Of a stretch of 21,431 nt of DNA, positions 1 to 8,894 are shown in pieces (position 1 is the stretch's first letter; every line of letters starts with the position of its first letter). Position numbers and translations under genes: made by a program. The stretch covers positions 188,699 to 210,129 of the forward strand of contig DPRS01000029.1 in assembly GCA_003537575.1 (NCBI GenBank), written 5' to 3'. The stretch is from Oxalobacteraceae bacterium. Lineage in GTDB: Bacteria > Pseudomonadota > Gammaproteobacteria > Burkholderiales > Burkholderiaceae_D. Below the pieces are notes generated by a model, which saw only the letters and a list, made by a program, of their open reading frames with translations, was not told where the DNA came from and made no database searches.

Positions 1-901
1 CCAGGCGGATGATGTCGCCGCCCTTTTCCATCGACACGCCCAGGCCGATGACTTCCTTGCCGTTGAAGCGCATTTTGTCTTGCGGCGGGTCCTTGTATTC
101 ACGCTTGATGACGGCGAAATCGCCCAGGCGGAAAGTCGTGCCGTTGGCGCGCAGCTCGAGGTTTTCCAGGTCTTGCACGGTTTGCAGGGCGCCGCTGACG
201 CGCACCTGGAGATTATCCGAAGGCGTGGCCAGCACGCCGCTGGCTTCCACCGCATTTTGCGCATTCAGCTGCGCAACGATGGCATCGAAGGGAATCCCCA
301 GCTGGGCGAATTTTTTGTGCGAAAACTCGATGTTGATCTTTTCATCCTGCACGCCATACAGCTCGACCTTGGACACCGTCGGCACTTTCAGCAGCTGCTG
401 CCGGACGAAATCGGCGTAATCCTTCACCTCGGCATAGGTAAAGCCATCGCCCGAGAGGGCAAAGATGGTGCCGAAGGTATCGCCGAATTCATCGTTGAAG
501 AAAGGCCCGGACACGCCACCCGGCAAGGTATTGCGGATATCGCCGATCTTCTTGCGCACCTGATACCAGGCGGCCGTGGTTTCCTTCGGCGGCGTCGATT
601 CGCGCAACTGCAGGATGATCAGGGTTTCGCCCGGCTTGGAATAGCTGCGGATCTTGTCGATGTAAGGCGTTTCCTGCAGTTTCTTTTCCAGCTTGTCGGT
701 CACCTGCTCGGCCATCTGCAACGCGCTGGAGCCCGGCCAATAGGCCCGCACCACCATGGCGCGGAAAGTAAACGGCGGGTCCTCGTCCTGGCCGAGCTTG
801 CTGTAGCCGAGCACGCCGCCCAGCAGCAGCACGACGATCAGGTAACGCGTCAGCGGGATATGTTCGAGCGCCCAGCGCGACAGGTTGAGGCCGCCTTTCA
901 T
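1..901 (-). CDS. RND efflux transporter inner-membrane permease (N-terminal part, runs off the window)
   Basis: About 300 N-terminal residues of a proton-driven RND pump of the HAE1/AcrB superfamily are present; the rest lies beyond position 1. Seen: start MKGGLNLSRWALEH, a first membrane helix near residues 19-35 (YLIVVLLLGGVLGY), then the periplasmic porter segment with the typical EDPPFTFRAMVV and WPGSSALQMAEQVTD stretches and GPFFNDEFGDTFG. These resemble the MexK/TriC branch of the family. The ATG (901-899) overlaps the stop codon of the upstream membrane-fusion gene as ATGA, so the two are translationally coupled. Family knowledge: the pump takes substrates from periplasm or inner leaflet and passes them through the fusion protein to an outer-membrane channel. 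No outer-membrane factor gene is visible. The substrate cannot be told from sequence. No frameshift is seen in the visible part. Confidence 0.93.
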   Translation of the reverse strand, partial: MKGGLNLSRWALEHIPLTRYLIVVLLLGGVLGYSKLGQDEDPPFTFRAMVVRAYWPGSSALQMAEQVTDKLEKKLQETPYIDKIRSYSKPGETLIILQLRESTPPKETTAAWYQVRKKIGDIRNTLPGGVSGPFFNDEFGDTFGTIFALSGDGFTYAEVKDYADFVRQQLLKVPTVSKVELYGVQDEKINIEFSHKKFAQLGIPFDAIVAQLNAQNAVEASGVLATPSDNLQVRVSGALQTVQDLENLELRANGTTFRLGDFAVIKREYKDPPQDKMRFNGKEVIGLGVSMEKGGDIIRL

Positions 902-2103
902 TTGGCGGCCCCGTTTTTCTGCGTGGAAGCCGTGACGGTAGCCTCCCCTGCGTCGTCTGCGCCCAGGATCTTCACTTTCTGGCCTGCCTTGAGCAGGTTG
1001 ACGCCTGCAGTCACCACCGTTTGTCCCGGCGCCAGGCCGCCGGCAATCAGGACTTCATTGCCGGTGGGACCAGCCAGCTGCACCGGCACCAGCCGGACGG
1101 CGCCATTCTCGACCACCCATACTGCGCTGCCCGACTTATCCTGAAACAGGGCGGAAAGCGGCAGCCTGAGCATTGCCTGCGCGCCGGTGGATGCAAAACT
1201 GACATAGGCCGTCATGCCCAGCTTGATCCCGGGCGGCGCTTCGGGGATGGCGATGCGGGCGGCGTAGGTGCGCGTGGCGGGATCGGCCACGGGCGCGATC
1301 TCGCGTATCCTGCCGGCGAAATCCTGGTCGGGAATGGCCCAGATGCGCACCCTGACATCGCTGATGCGGCGCAAGGCTTCCACCTTGTCTTCGGGGATGC
1401 CGATGACGATTTCCTTTTCGCCCAGCTGCGCCAGGCGCAAGACGGGCGTGCCTGCCGCAACCACCTGGCCGGCTTCGGCGTCGATGCCGGCTACCACGCC
1501 ATCGGCATCGGCCACCAGGGTGGCGTAACCGGCCATGTTGGACTGGTTGCGGTAAGCCGCCGCGGCCTGGTCGTAACTGGCTCGAGTTGCCTGGTAAGCG
1601 GTGTTTTTGCCGTCCAGCACAGCCTGGCTGACAAAATTCTTGTTCCGCAATTCCTGGTAGCGCGCCAGTTCCGCCTTGGCCAACTGATGGTTGCTTTCCG
1701 CCGCTTTCAGGCCGGCATAGGCTTGCGCCTGCGCCAGCTGCAAATCTTGCGGATCGAGTTGCATCAATACCTGCCCGCGCTTGACGGTGGCGCCCACATC
1801 GACCTTGCGCGCAATGATCTTGCCGCCCACCCGGAATCCCAGCCGCGATTCGATGCGCGGCCTGACTTCGCCCGGGAATTCGGCCACCACATCAACAGGC
1901 TGTGCTGCCGTGCGCAACACTCGCACCGGACGGATTTCCTCTACTTTCGGCGCCGGCTTGGAGCAAGCGGCAAGCGAGCCAGCCAGCATCAGAGCCAGCG
2001 CCAGGGCAGGTATCGGTCCAGTTACAATTTGCTTGCAGGCGGCGAGAGACAAATGCTTGAGCGATGGCTGCGCCTGCCTCGACAGCTTGATCATCTTGAC
2101 CAC
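898..2103 (-). CDS. RND efflux periplasmic adaptor (membrane-fusion lipoprotein)
   Basis: Periplasmic adaptor joining the RND permease to an outer-membrane channel. Seen: an N-terminal hydrophobic segment (IPALALALMLAGSLAAC) ending in a lipobox-like LAAC, so probably a lipoprotein; EEIRPVRVL start of the mature chain; a biotinyl-lipoyl-like half motif (GGKIIARKVDVGATVKRGQVL) followed by LDPQDLQLA; an alpha-helical hairpin (roughly residues 120-180 of the chain); then beta-barrel and membrane-proximal domains. About 400 residues, normal for the family. Start choice: GTG at 2103 has AAGGA six bases upstream; an ATG at 2094 in the same frame is the main alternative; a start further upstream (2199) would add residues unlike a signal peptide. 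It is first in the operon and overlaps the permease start by 4 bp. Regulation is probably by the palindrome at 2219-2252. Confidence 0.92.
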   Translation of the reverse strand: MVKMIKLSRQAQPSLKHLSLAACKQIVTGPIPALALALMLAGSLAACSKPAPKVEEIRPVRVLRTAAQPVDVVAEFPGEVRPRIESRLGFRVGGKIIARKVDVGATVKRGQVLMQLDPQDLQLAQAQAYAGLKAAESNHQLAKAELARYQELRNKNFVSQAVLDGKNTAYQATRASYDQAAAAYRNQSNMAGYATLVADADGVVAGIDAEAGQVVAAGTPVLRLAQLGEKEIVIGIPEDKVEALRRISDVRVRIWAIPDQDFAGRIREIAPVADPATRTYAARIAIPEAPPGIKLGMTAYVSFASTGAQAMLRLPLSALFQDKSGSAVWVVENGAVRLVPVQLAGPTGNEVLIAGGLAPGQTVVTAGVNLLKAGQKVKILGADDAGEATVTASTQKNGAAK

Positions 2104-2218
2104 GATTTTTCCTTTACCATGCGGGATGGAGTTGATGTAAAAAAACAATGCAAAAGAGGAACAACATCCTTGTTCACTCCCGATGCACTGTCTCTTCAAA
2201 AAATGGTTACTTACACAA

Positions 2219-2252
2219 ATAATTAATTACTGACCTGTCAGTTATTAATTAT
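2219..2252. promoter_or_regulatory. 34-bp palindrome, candidate TetR-family operator
   Basis: The stretch is an inverted repeat in which 15 of 17 base pairs match; the core half-site is TACTGAC facing GTCAGT, flanked by AT-rich arms (TAATTA / TTATTA). ACTGAC-type palindromes are common operators of TetR-family repressors of RND pumps. It lies in the divergent region, 116 bases before the GTG of the adaptor gene and 58 bases before hpnC, so a bound repressor could affect both. No tetR gene is present in the window. The palindrome is directly visible; the family of the regulator is inferred. Confidence 0.7.
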
Positions 2253-2275
2253 AGAGATCACTTCCGCACTTGCAT

Positions 2276-2291
2276 ATGACTTTTTAGTCAT
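2276..2291. repeat. 16-bp perfect inverted repeat in the hpnC leader
   Basis: ATGACT and AGTCAT flank a TTTT loop, ending 19 bases before the hpnC ATG. It shares the TGAC/GTCA theme of the larger palindrome at 2219-2252 and could be a second operator or a small 5' UTR hairpin. No function can be assigned. Confidence 0.4.
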
Positions 2292-2310
2292 TAACAAAAA
2301 TATTGCCTCA

Positions 2311-3126
2311 ATGTCAGTAAATCATTACGAAAACTTTCCTGTCGCCTCGATCCTGCTGCCCTCGGCATTAAGACCGGCGGTGGCCGCGATTTACGCCTTT
2401 GCCCGCAGCGCCGACGACCTGGCCGATGAAGGCGATCAGCCGCCGCAAGAACGCCTGGCTGCCCTCGCCGCTTATGAAGCGGCACTGGACCGGATCGATC
2501 GCGGCGAACCCGCGCAAGATCCAATGTTTGCCGCGCTGGCGAAGGTGGTGGCCGAATACCGCCTGCCGTTGCAACCGCTGCGCGACCTGCTGTCGGCGTT
2601 CCGCCAGGATGTCGTCACGCCGCGCTACGCGGATTTTGCCGGCTTGCTGGATTATTGCCGGCGCTCGGCCAACCCGGTGGGCTTGCTGATGCTGCACCTG
2701 TACGGCGCTGCCGAACCCCGCAACGTGGCGCAATCGGACGCCATCTGCAGCGCCCTGCAACTGATCAATTTCTGGCAGGATGTGGCGATCGACTGGGGGA
2801 AGGATCGCATCTATCTGCCGCAGGAAGACATGCAGCGCTTTCACGTCAGCGAAGCCGATATCGCCGGCCGCCGCGACACGCCGGCATGGCGGCAACTGAT
2901 GGCGTTCGAGGTCGAACGCGCGCGCGCCATGATGCTGGCGGGCGCGCCGCTGGCGGCACGTCTGCCGGGCCGGATCGGCTGGGAACTGCGCCTGGTGGTC
3001 CAGGGCGGCTTGCGCATCCTGGAGCGCATCGAAGCCACCGACTATGATGTTTATCGCCGCCGCCCGAAACTGGGCAAGGCGGACTGGCTGCTGATGGCGT
3101 GGCGCAGCCTGTGGATGACGTCTTGA
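2311..3126 (+). CDS. hpnC: Hydroxysqualene synthase HpnC (squalene/phytoene synthase family)
   Basis: Trans-isoprenyl diphosphate synthase-family enzyme of 271 residues. Family knowledge: HpnD couples two farnesyl diphosphates to presqualene diphosphate, HpnC turns that into hydroxysqualene, and HpnE reduces it to squalene. Seen: N-terminus MSVNHYENFPVAS typical of HpnC; first aspartate-rich motif SADDLADEGD (D35, D36, D39) and second motif NFWQDVAIDW (D157, D161) followed by GKDRIYLPQEDM; NPVGLLMLHLYG between them. Distinguished from HpnD by the NPVG and NFWQD versions of the motifs. No convincing Shine-Dalgarno before the ATG. First gene of hpnC-hpnD-hpnE, divergent from an RND efflux operon; 100 bp separate it from hpnD. 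Squalene may feed hopanoids, but no cyclase gene is present here. Confidence 0.95.
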   Translation: MSVNHYENFPVASILLPSALRPAVAAIYAFARSADDLADEGDQPPQERLAALAAYEAALDRIDRGEPAQDPMFAALAKVVAEYRLPLQPLRDLLSAFRQDVVTPRYADFAGLLDYCRRSANPVGLLMLHLYGAAEPRNVAQSDAICSALQLINFWQDVAIDWGKDRIYLPQEDMQRFHVSEADIAGRRDTPAWRQLMAFEVERARAMMLAGAPLAARLPGRIGWELRLVVQGGLRILERIEATDYDVYRRRPKLGKADWLLMAWRSLWMTS

Positions 3127-3160
3127 AGAGTCGTGGCGGGGCTTGCCGCGCAAAATCAAT

Positions 3161-3190
3161 TTGGCCGCCTGCGCCCAATTCGGCTAGCAT
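3161..3190 (+). promoter_or_regulatory. Possible sigma-70 promoter for hpnD
   Basis: TTGGCC (3161-3166) and TAGCAT (3185-3190) are 18 bases apart in the 100-bp gap before hpnD; each matches consensus at four of six positions. It suggests hpnD could also be transcribed apart from hpnC. Sequence-only call. Confidence 0.25.
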
Positions 3191-3226
3191 AGCGCCTTTG
3201 TCTTGCAGCACACACGAATCCCATCC

Positions 3227-4060
3227 ATGTCGCCTGACGCCTATTGCCAAGAAAAAGCCGCCAAGAGCGGATCGAGCTTCTACTACAGCTTCCTGTTCCT
3301 GCCGCCGGAGCGGCGGCGGGCCATCACCGCGCTGTATGCCTTTTGCCGCGAAGTCGACGACACCGTCGACGACTGCACCGATGTTTCGGTGGCGCGCAAC
3401 AAGCTGATGTGGTGGCGCAAGGAAGTGGGCGCGATGCTGAACGGCAGCCCGACCCATCCGGTCACCAGGGCGCTGCAACCGCATATGGCGCCGTTCGCCC
3501 TGGACGGCAAGCATTTGCTGGCGATTGTCGATGGCATGGAAATGGACCTGGACCAGACCCGCTACCTCGATTATCCCGGCCTGCAGCGCTACTGCTGGCA
3601 TGTGGCCGGCGTGGTGGGCATCCTGTCGGCCAGCATTTTCGGCTTCACCCGGCCGGAAACCTTGCAGTATGCAGAAAAGCTCGGGCTGGCGTTCCAGCTT
3701 ACCAATATCATCCGCGACGTCGGCGAGGATGCCAGGAAGGGCCGCATCTACCTGCCCGTCAACGAACTGCAGCAGTTTAACGTCACCGCCGCCGATATCC
3801 TCAATGCGCGCCACAGCGAGAATTTCGAGAAGCTGATGCGCTTCCAGGTGCAGCGCGCGCAAAAGGTCTACGACGAGGCGTTCGCCCTGCTGCCCAAGGC
3901 GGACCGCCGCGCCCAGCGTCCGGGACTGATGATGGCGGCAATCTACCGTACCCTGCTGGCGGAAATCGAGCGCGACGGTTATCACGTGCTGAACCAGCGC
4001 ATTTCGCTCACGCCGATCCGCAAGCTGTGGCTGGCGTGGAAAACCTATGTGTGCGGCTAA
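3227..4060 (+). CDS. hpnD: Presqualene diphosphate synthase HpnD
   Basis: Head-to-head condensation of two farnesyl diphosphates to presqualene diphosphate, the first committed step towards squalene. 277 residues. Seen: start MSPDAYCQEKAAKSGSSFYY, the usual HpnD opening; FLFLPPERRRAITALYAF; first aspartate motif DDTVDD at residues 44-49; second motif RDVGEDARKGRIYLP with D164 and D168, Mg-diphosphate ligands in the family. The ATG at 3227 was chosen over an upstream TTG (3203) because homologues of this family begin at MSP. The stop is followed after 2 bases by the hpnE ATG, so the pair is almost certainly cotranscribed. Complete, with no missing motif. Confidence 0.95.
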   Translation: MSPDAYCQEKAAKSGSSFYYSFLFLPPERRRAITALYAFCREVDDTVDDCTDVSVARNKLMWWRKEVGAMLNGSPTHPVTRALQPHMAPFALDGKHLLAIVDGMEMDLDQTRYLDYPGLQRYCWHVAGVVGILSASIFGFTRPETLQYAEKLGLAFQLTNIIRDVGEDARKGRIYLPVNELQQFNVTAADILNARHSENFEKLMRFQVQRAQKVYDEAFALLPKADRRAQRPGLMMAAIYRTLLAEIERDGYHVLNQRISLTPIRKLWLAWKTYVCG

Positions 4061-4062
4061 GA

Positions 4063-5380
4063 ATGCCTAAGCTTGCCGTGGTCGGCGCCGGCTGGGCCGG
4101 CTGCGCGGCGGCGGTCGAGGCCAGTCGGCGCGGCCACCAGGTTACGCTCTTCGAGCGGGCCCGCACCCTCGGCGGGCGCGCGCGCGCAGTCGAACTGAAC
4201 GGCGCGCTGCTCGACAATGGCCAGCACATCTTGCTGGGCGCCTACCGGGAGACACTGCGCCTGATGCAAACCGTCGGCATCAGGGAGACGGACGCCTTCC
4301 TGCGCCTGCCGCTGCAAATGCGCTATGCGCCGGAATCGGGCGGCATGGATTTCATCGCGCCGCGCCTGCCGGCGCCGCTACACCTGCTGACGGCGCTGCT
4401 CCGCGCCAAAGGCCTGGCGCGCGCAGACAAACTGGCGCTGGCGCGCTTTTCCAGTACGGCGCGCTGGATGGGCTGGCGATTGCATACCGATTGCACCGTG
4501 GCGGAATTGCTGGAACGCTTCGACCAGACCGAACGATTGACCCGGCTGATGTGGCGGCCCTTGTGCATCGCCGCCCTGAATACCGCGCCGGAACGGGCCT
4601 CGGCGCAAGTGTTCCTGAATGTCTTGCGCGACAGCCTGGGCGCGCGCCGCGCTGCTTCCGACATGCTGCTGCCGCGCGTCGATCTGACCACGATGTTTCC
4701 GCAGCATGCCGCTGCCCTCGTGGAAAAGGCCGGCGGCAACGTCGTCACCGGCTGCACGGTACAGGCCATCCTCCCTGCCGCTGAGACTGCGCAGGCCGGC
4801 TGGACGCTGCAGAGCAACGGCGACGACGACGCATCGACGCAGCATTTCGATGCGGTGATTGTCGCCACCGACCCCGGGCGCGCCGCCGAACTGCTGGCAG
4901 CCCTGCCCGGCGCGCCGACTCTCCCCGTCTTCGAGTACGAACCCATCACCACCTGTTACCTGCAGTACGATGCGAGCATCCGGCTGACGCAGCCTTTCCT
5001 GGCGCTGCTGGATGATGCAAAGGCCGGCAACTGGGGGCAATTCGTCTTCGACCGCGGCCAACTGGCAGCGGACCAGGCCGGCTTGCTGGCAGTGGTGGTG
5101 AGCGCCTCGGCGCAGGCGATCGCGTCGGGGAAGGATGCCTTGAGTGCAGCGGTGGCGCGGCAACTGGCGCAAGCCTTGCGGCAGCCGGCATTGCTGACGC
5201 CGCGCTGGAGCAAGGTGATTTCGGAAAAGCGCGCAACCTTTGTCTGCACGCCGGCGCTGGCGCGGCCGGCTGTCGAGACCGGGCTGGAGAATCTGTTTTT
5301 GGCGGGCGATTACGTTGCCAGCGATTATCCGGCTACGCTGGAAGCGGCGGTGCAAAGCGGTGTGGCTGCCGTCGGGCTAA

Positions 5381-5391
<11 letters not shown>
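4063..5391 (+). CDS. hpnE: Hydroxysqualene dehydroxylase HpnE (FAD-dependent)
   Basis: Amine-oxidase/phytoene-desaturase-like flavoenzyme that reduces hydroxysqualene to squalene in the HpnCDE route. 442 residues. Seen: Rossmann FAD motif VVGAGWAG (G8, G10, G13) at the very N-terminus, followed by the acidic strand end TLFERA; GGRARAVELNGALLDNGQH, the typical substrate/FAD loop; C-terminal FAD-binding stretch NLFLAGDYVASDYPATLEA. Start at ATG 4063, two bases after the hpnD stop; a GTG at 4027 would extend into hpnD and precede the Rossmann fold by a non-conserved tail. The 3' end overlaps the end of convergent thiD by 11 bp, so no terminator separates them. The combination of all three genes makes the assignment firm. 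Confidence 0.94.
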
Positions 5392-6247
<856 letters not shown>

Positions 6248-6253
6248 GGCGTC

Positions 6254-7627
6254 CTACACCTCGGTATTGCGGATCTTGTCGAGCGCCTCGTCGATGCGCT
6301 CCACGCCAATAATGGTCAAGCCTTCGATCTTTTGTTTCGGCGCATTCGCCTTGGGGATCATGGCGATCGAAAACCCGAGCTTGGCCGCTTCGCGCAGACG
6401 CTCCTGGCCGCGCGGCGCCGGACGGATTTCTCCCGCCAGGCCGACTTCGCCGAATACCGCCAGGCCGCGCGGCAGCGGCTTGTTGCGCATCGAGGACTGG
6501 ATCGCCAGCAGCACCGCGAGGTCAGCCGCCGGTTCGGTGATCTTGACCCCGCCCACCGCGTTGATGAACACATCCTGGTCGAAGGCGGCCACGCCTGCAT
6601 GGCGATGCAATACCGCCAGCAGCATGGCCAGGCGGTTCTGCTCCAGGCCGACCGACAGCCGCCGCGCATTCGGCACGTGGGAAGTATCGACCAGCGCCTG
6701 GATTTCCACCAGCAACGGGCGCGTGCCTTCCTGCGTCACCATCACGCAGGAGCCGGCCACCTGGTTGTCGTGCTGCGAGAGGAACAGCGCGGACGGGTTG
6801 GAGACGCCCTTCAGGCCTTTCTCTGACATGGCGAACACGCCCAGCTCGTTGACTGCGCCGAAGCGGTTCTTGAAGGCGCGTACCAGGCGGAAGCTCGAAT
6901 GGGTGTCGCCCTCGAAGTACAGCACGGTATCGACGATGTGTTCCAGCACGCGCGGTCCCGCCAACGCGCCTTCCTTGGTGACGTGGCCGACCATGATGAT
7001 GGTGATGCCGGTTTGCTTGGCCACCCGCGTCAGCTGCGCTGCGCACTCGCGCACCTGTGCCACCGATCCCGGCGCCGAAGTCAGCGCATCCGAATACATG
7101 GTCTGGATCGAATCGATCACCGCCACCTGCGGCTTTTGCTCGGCCAGCGTGGCAAGAATTTTTTCCAGCTGAATTTCGGCCTGCAGCTTGAGTTCCTGCG
7201 CCTCGACCGCCAGGCGTTTCGCGCGCAGGGCGATCTGCGCGCCGGATTCCTCGCCGCTGACGTAAAGCACCTTCTTGACCCGAGAGAGGTTGGCCAGCGC
7301 CTGCAGCAGCAGGGTCGACTTGCCGATGCCGGGATCGCCGCCGATCAGCACCACGCCGCCGGCTACCAGGCCGCCGCCCAGCACCCGATCGAATTCCTCG
7401 ATGCCGGTGGAAAAACGCGGCACATCGATCGCTTCGATATCAGCCAGGCTGAGCACCGGAGTGGCTTGCGCCAGTCCCTGCTGCTGCGTGGAATAGCGGT
7501 TGCCGGCGGATTCCACCACGGTTTCCACCAGGGTGTTCCACTGGCCGCAGGCCGGGCATTGTCCGGCCCACTTGGCGGACACGCCGCCGCATTCGGTGCA
7601 GGTGTAATTGGTCTTGGGCTTGGCCAT
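6254..7627 (-). CDS. radA: DNA repair protein RadA (Sms), branch-migration ATPase
   Basis: RecA-like helicase that processes recombination intermediates with RecA. 457 residues, the usual length. Seen in order: four-cysteine zinc finger (C10-x2-C13, C24-x2-C27) starting MAKPKTNYTCTECGG; Walker A GGDPGIGKST (about residues 96-105); Walker B-like VAVIDSIQTMY; RadA-specific KNRFG motif (FKNRFGAVNE); C-terminal Lon-protease-like domain (LPRGLAVFGEVGLAGEIRP). ATG 7627 was chosen because family members begin MAKPK and GGAG lies seven bases upstream; the frame stays open further upstream without homology. Lies 34 bp downstream of alr and 6 bp upstream of thiD, same strand, so probably one transcript. 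Confidence 0.96.
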   Translation of the reverse strand: MAKPKTNYTCTECGGVSAKWAGQCPACGQWNTLVETVVESAGNRYSTQQQGLAQATPVLSLADIEAIDVPRFSTGIEEFDRVLGGGLVAGGVVLIGGDPGIGKSTLLLQALANLSRVKKVLYVSGEESGAQIALRAKRLAVEAQELKLQAEIQLEKILATLAEQKPQVAVIDSIQTMYSDALTSAPGSVAQVRECAAQLTRVAKQTGITIIMVGHVTKEGALAGPRVLEHIVDTVLYFEGDTHSSFRLVRAFKNRFGAVNELGVFAMSEKGLKGVSNPSALFLSQHDNQVAGSCVMVTQEGTRPLLVEIQALVDTSHVPNARRLSVGLEQNRLAMLLAVLHRHAGVAAFDQDVFINAVGGVKITEPAADLAVLLAIQSSMRNKPLPRGLAVFGEVGLAGEIRPAPRGQERLREAAKLGFSIAMIPKANAPKQKIEGLTIIGVERIDEALDKIRNTEV

Positions 7628-7661
7628 CTCAATGCTCCGTTCGGATATTTTTCCGCGGCAT

Positions 7662-8753
7662 TCAGCCGTCATCGCGCTCGACCACGCGCACCCTTTGCGC
7701 CAGCGCGCACATCAGCTCGTAGCCGACCGTGCCGGCGGCATTCGCCACTTCGTCGATCGGCAAGCCGTCGCCCCACAGGGTGACGGCGCTGCCGATGCCG
7801 GCGCCCGGAATGCCGCTCAGGTCGACGCTGAGCATGTCCATCGATACGGTGCCGAGCAGGCGGCTCCTGACGCCGTCGACCAGCACCGGCGTGCCGCTGG
7901 GGGCGTGGCGCGGATAACCGTCGGCATAGCCGCAGGCGACCACGCCGACCGTCATCGGTCCGTTGGCAATGAAGCGGCTGCCGTAGCCGACGGCGTCGCC
8001 GGCAGCGATCTGCTGCACGCCGATGATGCGACTGGTCAGGCTCATTGCCGGACGCAAGCCGAAACCTTCGGCACTGCGCGCGCCCGGCGTGGCGCCATAC
8101 AGCATGACGCCAGGACGAATCCAGTCGGCCAGCGCCTGCGCTTCCGGGTGCAGCAGGATGCCGGCCGAATTCGACAGGCTGCGCGGCCCGTCCAGGCCCT
8201 CGGTGGCGCGGGCAAAGCGCGCCAGCTGCTCGGCCAGCGGCATGCCGGCATTGGCGGCGTCCTCGGCATTGGCAAAATGGGTCAGCATGCCGATCCGGCC
8301 GACGGCGGGAATCGCGCGCAGCTGCGCATAGGCGGCGGGCAAGGCTTGCGGCCGAAATCCCAGGCGATTCATGCCGGTATTCAGCTTGACATGCACATCG
8401 ACCGGTCCCCGCACCCCGGACTCTTCCAGCATGCGGATCTGTTCGTCGCAATGGATGGCGATATCCAGCCGGTGCTGCGCCACCGCTTGCATGTCCGCCA
8501 ACTCGAATACGCCTTCGAGCAGCAGGATGGTTTTTTGCCAACCCAGTTCGCGCAGCCGAGCTGCTCCCTCGATTTCGATCAGCGCCATGCCGTCGGCGTC
8601 GGCAAAACCGCGCATGCCGCGCGTCAGGCCATGACCATAGGCATTGGCCTTGACCACCGCCCATATTTTCGATTGCGGCGCGCATCGCCTTGCGACTGCC
8701 AGGTTATGTCTTAAAGCGGAAATGTCGATGGTGGCGAGCAGCGGACGGGACAT
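7662..8753 (-). CDS. alr: Alanine racemase (PLP-dependent)
   Basis: Interconverts L- and D-alanine for peptidoglycan synthesis. 363 residues, fold type III. Seen: PLP-lysine motif VVKANAYGHG with K35; opposite-face catalytic tyrosine in GYGSRF (AVGYGSRFIANGPM); PLP-phosphate contacts SNSAGIL; VDVHVKLNTGMNRLGF. ATG 8753 begins MSRPLLATIDISALRHN, as in homologues; a TTG at 8765 is less likely. First gene of the minus-strand set alr-radA-thiD and divergent from lplT with about 140 bp between. I cannot tell from sequence whether it is the biosynthetic or the catabolic isozyme; the neighbourhood with radA favours the housekeeping one. Confidence 0.95.
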   Translation of the reverse strand: MSRPLLATIDISALRHNLAVARRCAPQSKIWAVVKANAYGHGLTRGMRGFADADGMALIEIEGAARLRELGWQKTILLLEGVFELADMQAVAQHRLDIAIHCDEQIRMLEESGVRGPVDVHVKLNTGMNRLGFRPQALPAAYAQLRAIPAVGRIGMLTHFANAEDAANAGMPLAEQLARFARATEGLDGPRSLSNSAGILLHPEAQALADWIRPGVMLYGATPGARSAEGFGLRPAMSLTSRIIGVQQIAAGDAVGYGSRFIANGPMTVGVVACGYADGYPRHAPSGTPVLVDGVRSRLLGTVSMDMLSVDLSGIPGAGIGSAVTLWGDGLPIDEVANAAGTVGYELMCALAQRVRVVERDDG

Positions 8754-8847
8754 GAATACAACCAAATGAAAACTGCGGACTGGCCTCCATTTTACCGGAC
8801 TGGCAGATTCCGGTGCCGATCAATTTCGCGGATTGGGCCGCTTTTCA

Positions 8848-8856
8848 TGGTATAAA
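8848..8856 (+). promoter_or_regulatory. Possible extended -10 promoter element for lplT
   Basis: TGGTATAAA gives an extended -10 (TG-N-TATAAA) with no good -35 at 17 bases. Transcription would start near 8863, which would exclude a frame-open ATG at 8859 and favour the starts at 8889 or 8895. Sequence-only inference. Confidence 0.35.
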
Positions 8857-8894
8857 CGATGGATAGACAGATTCCCCCCATATTAGAAATGCGA

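Noticed and set aside
80..1144. Long plus-strand open frame opposite the RND genes
   Set aside because: It is antisense to clear RND permease and adaptor coding sequence, is rich in His/Arg/Gln typical of shadow frames in GC-rich DNA, and matches no family.
2653..3047. Possible frameshifted second copy of hpn sequence in another frame
   Set aside because: hpnC is continuous with both aspartate motifs in one frame; the other frame is a shadow.
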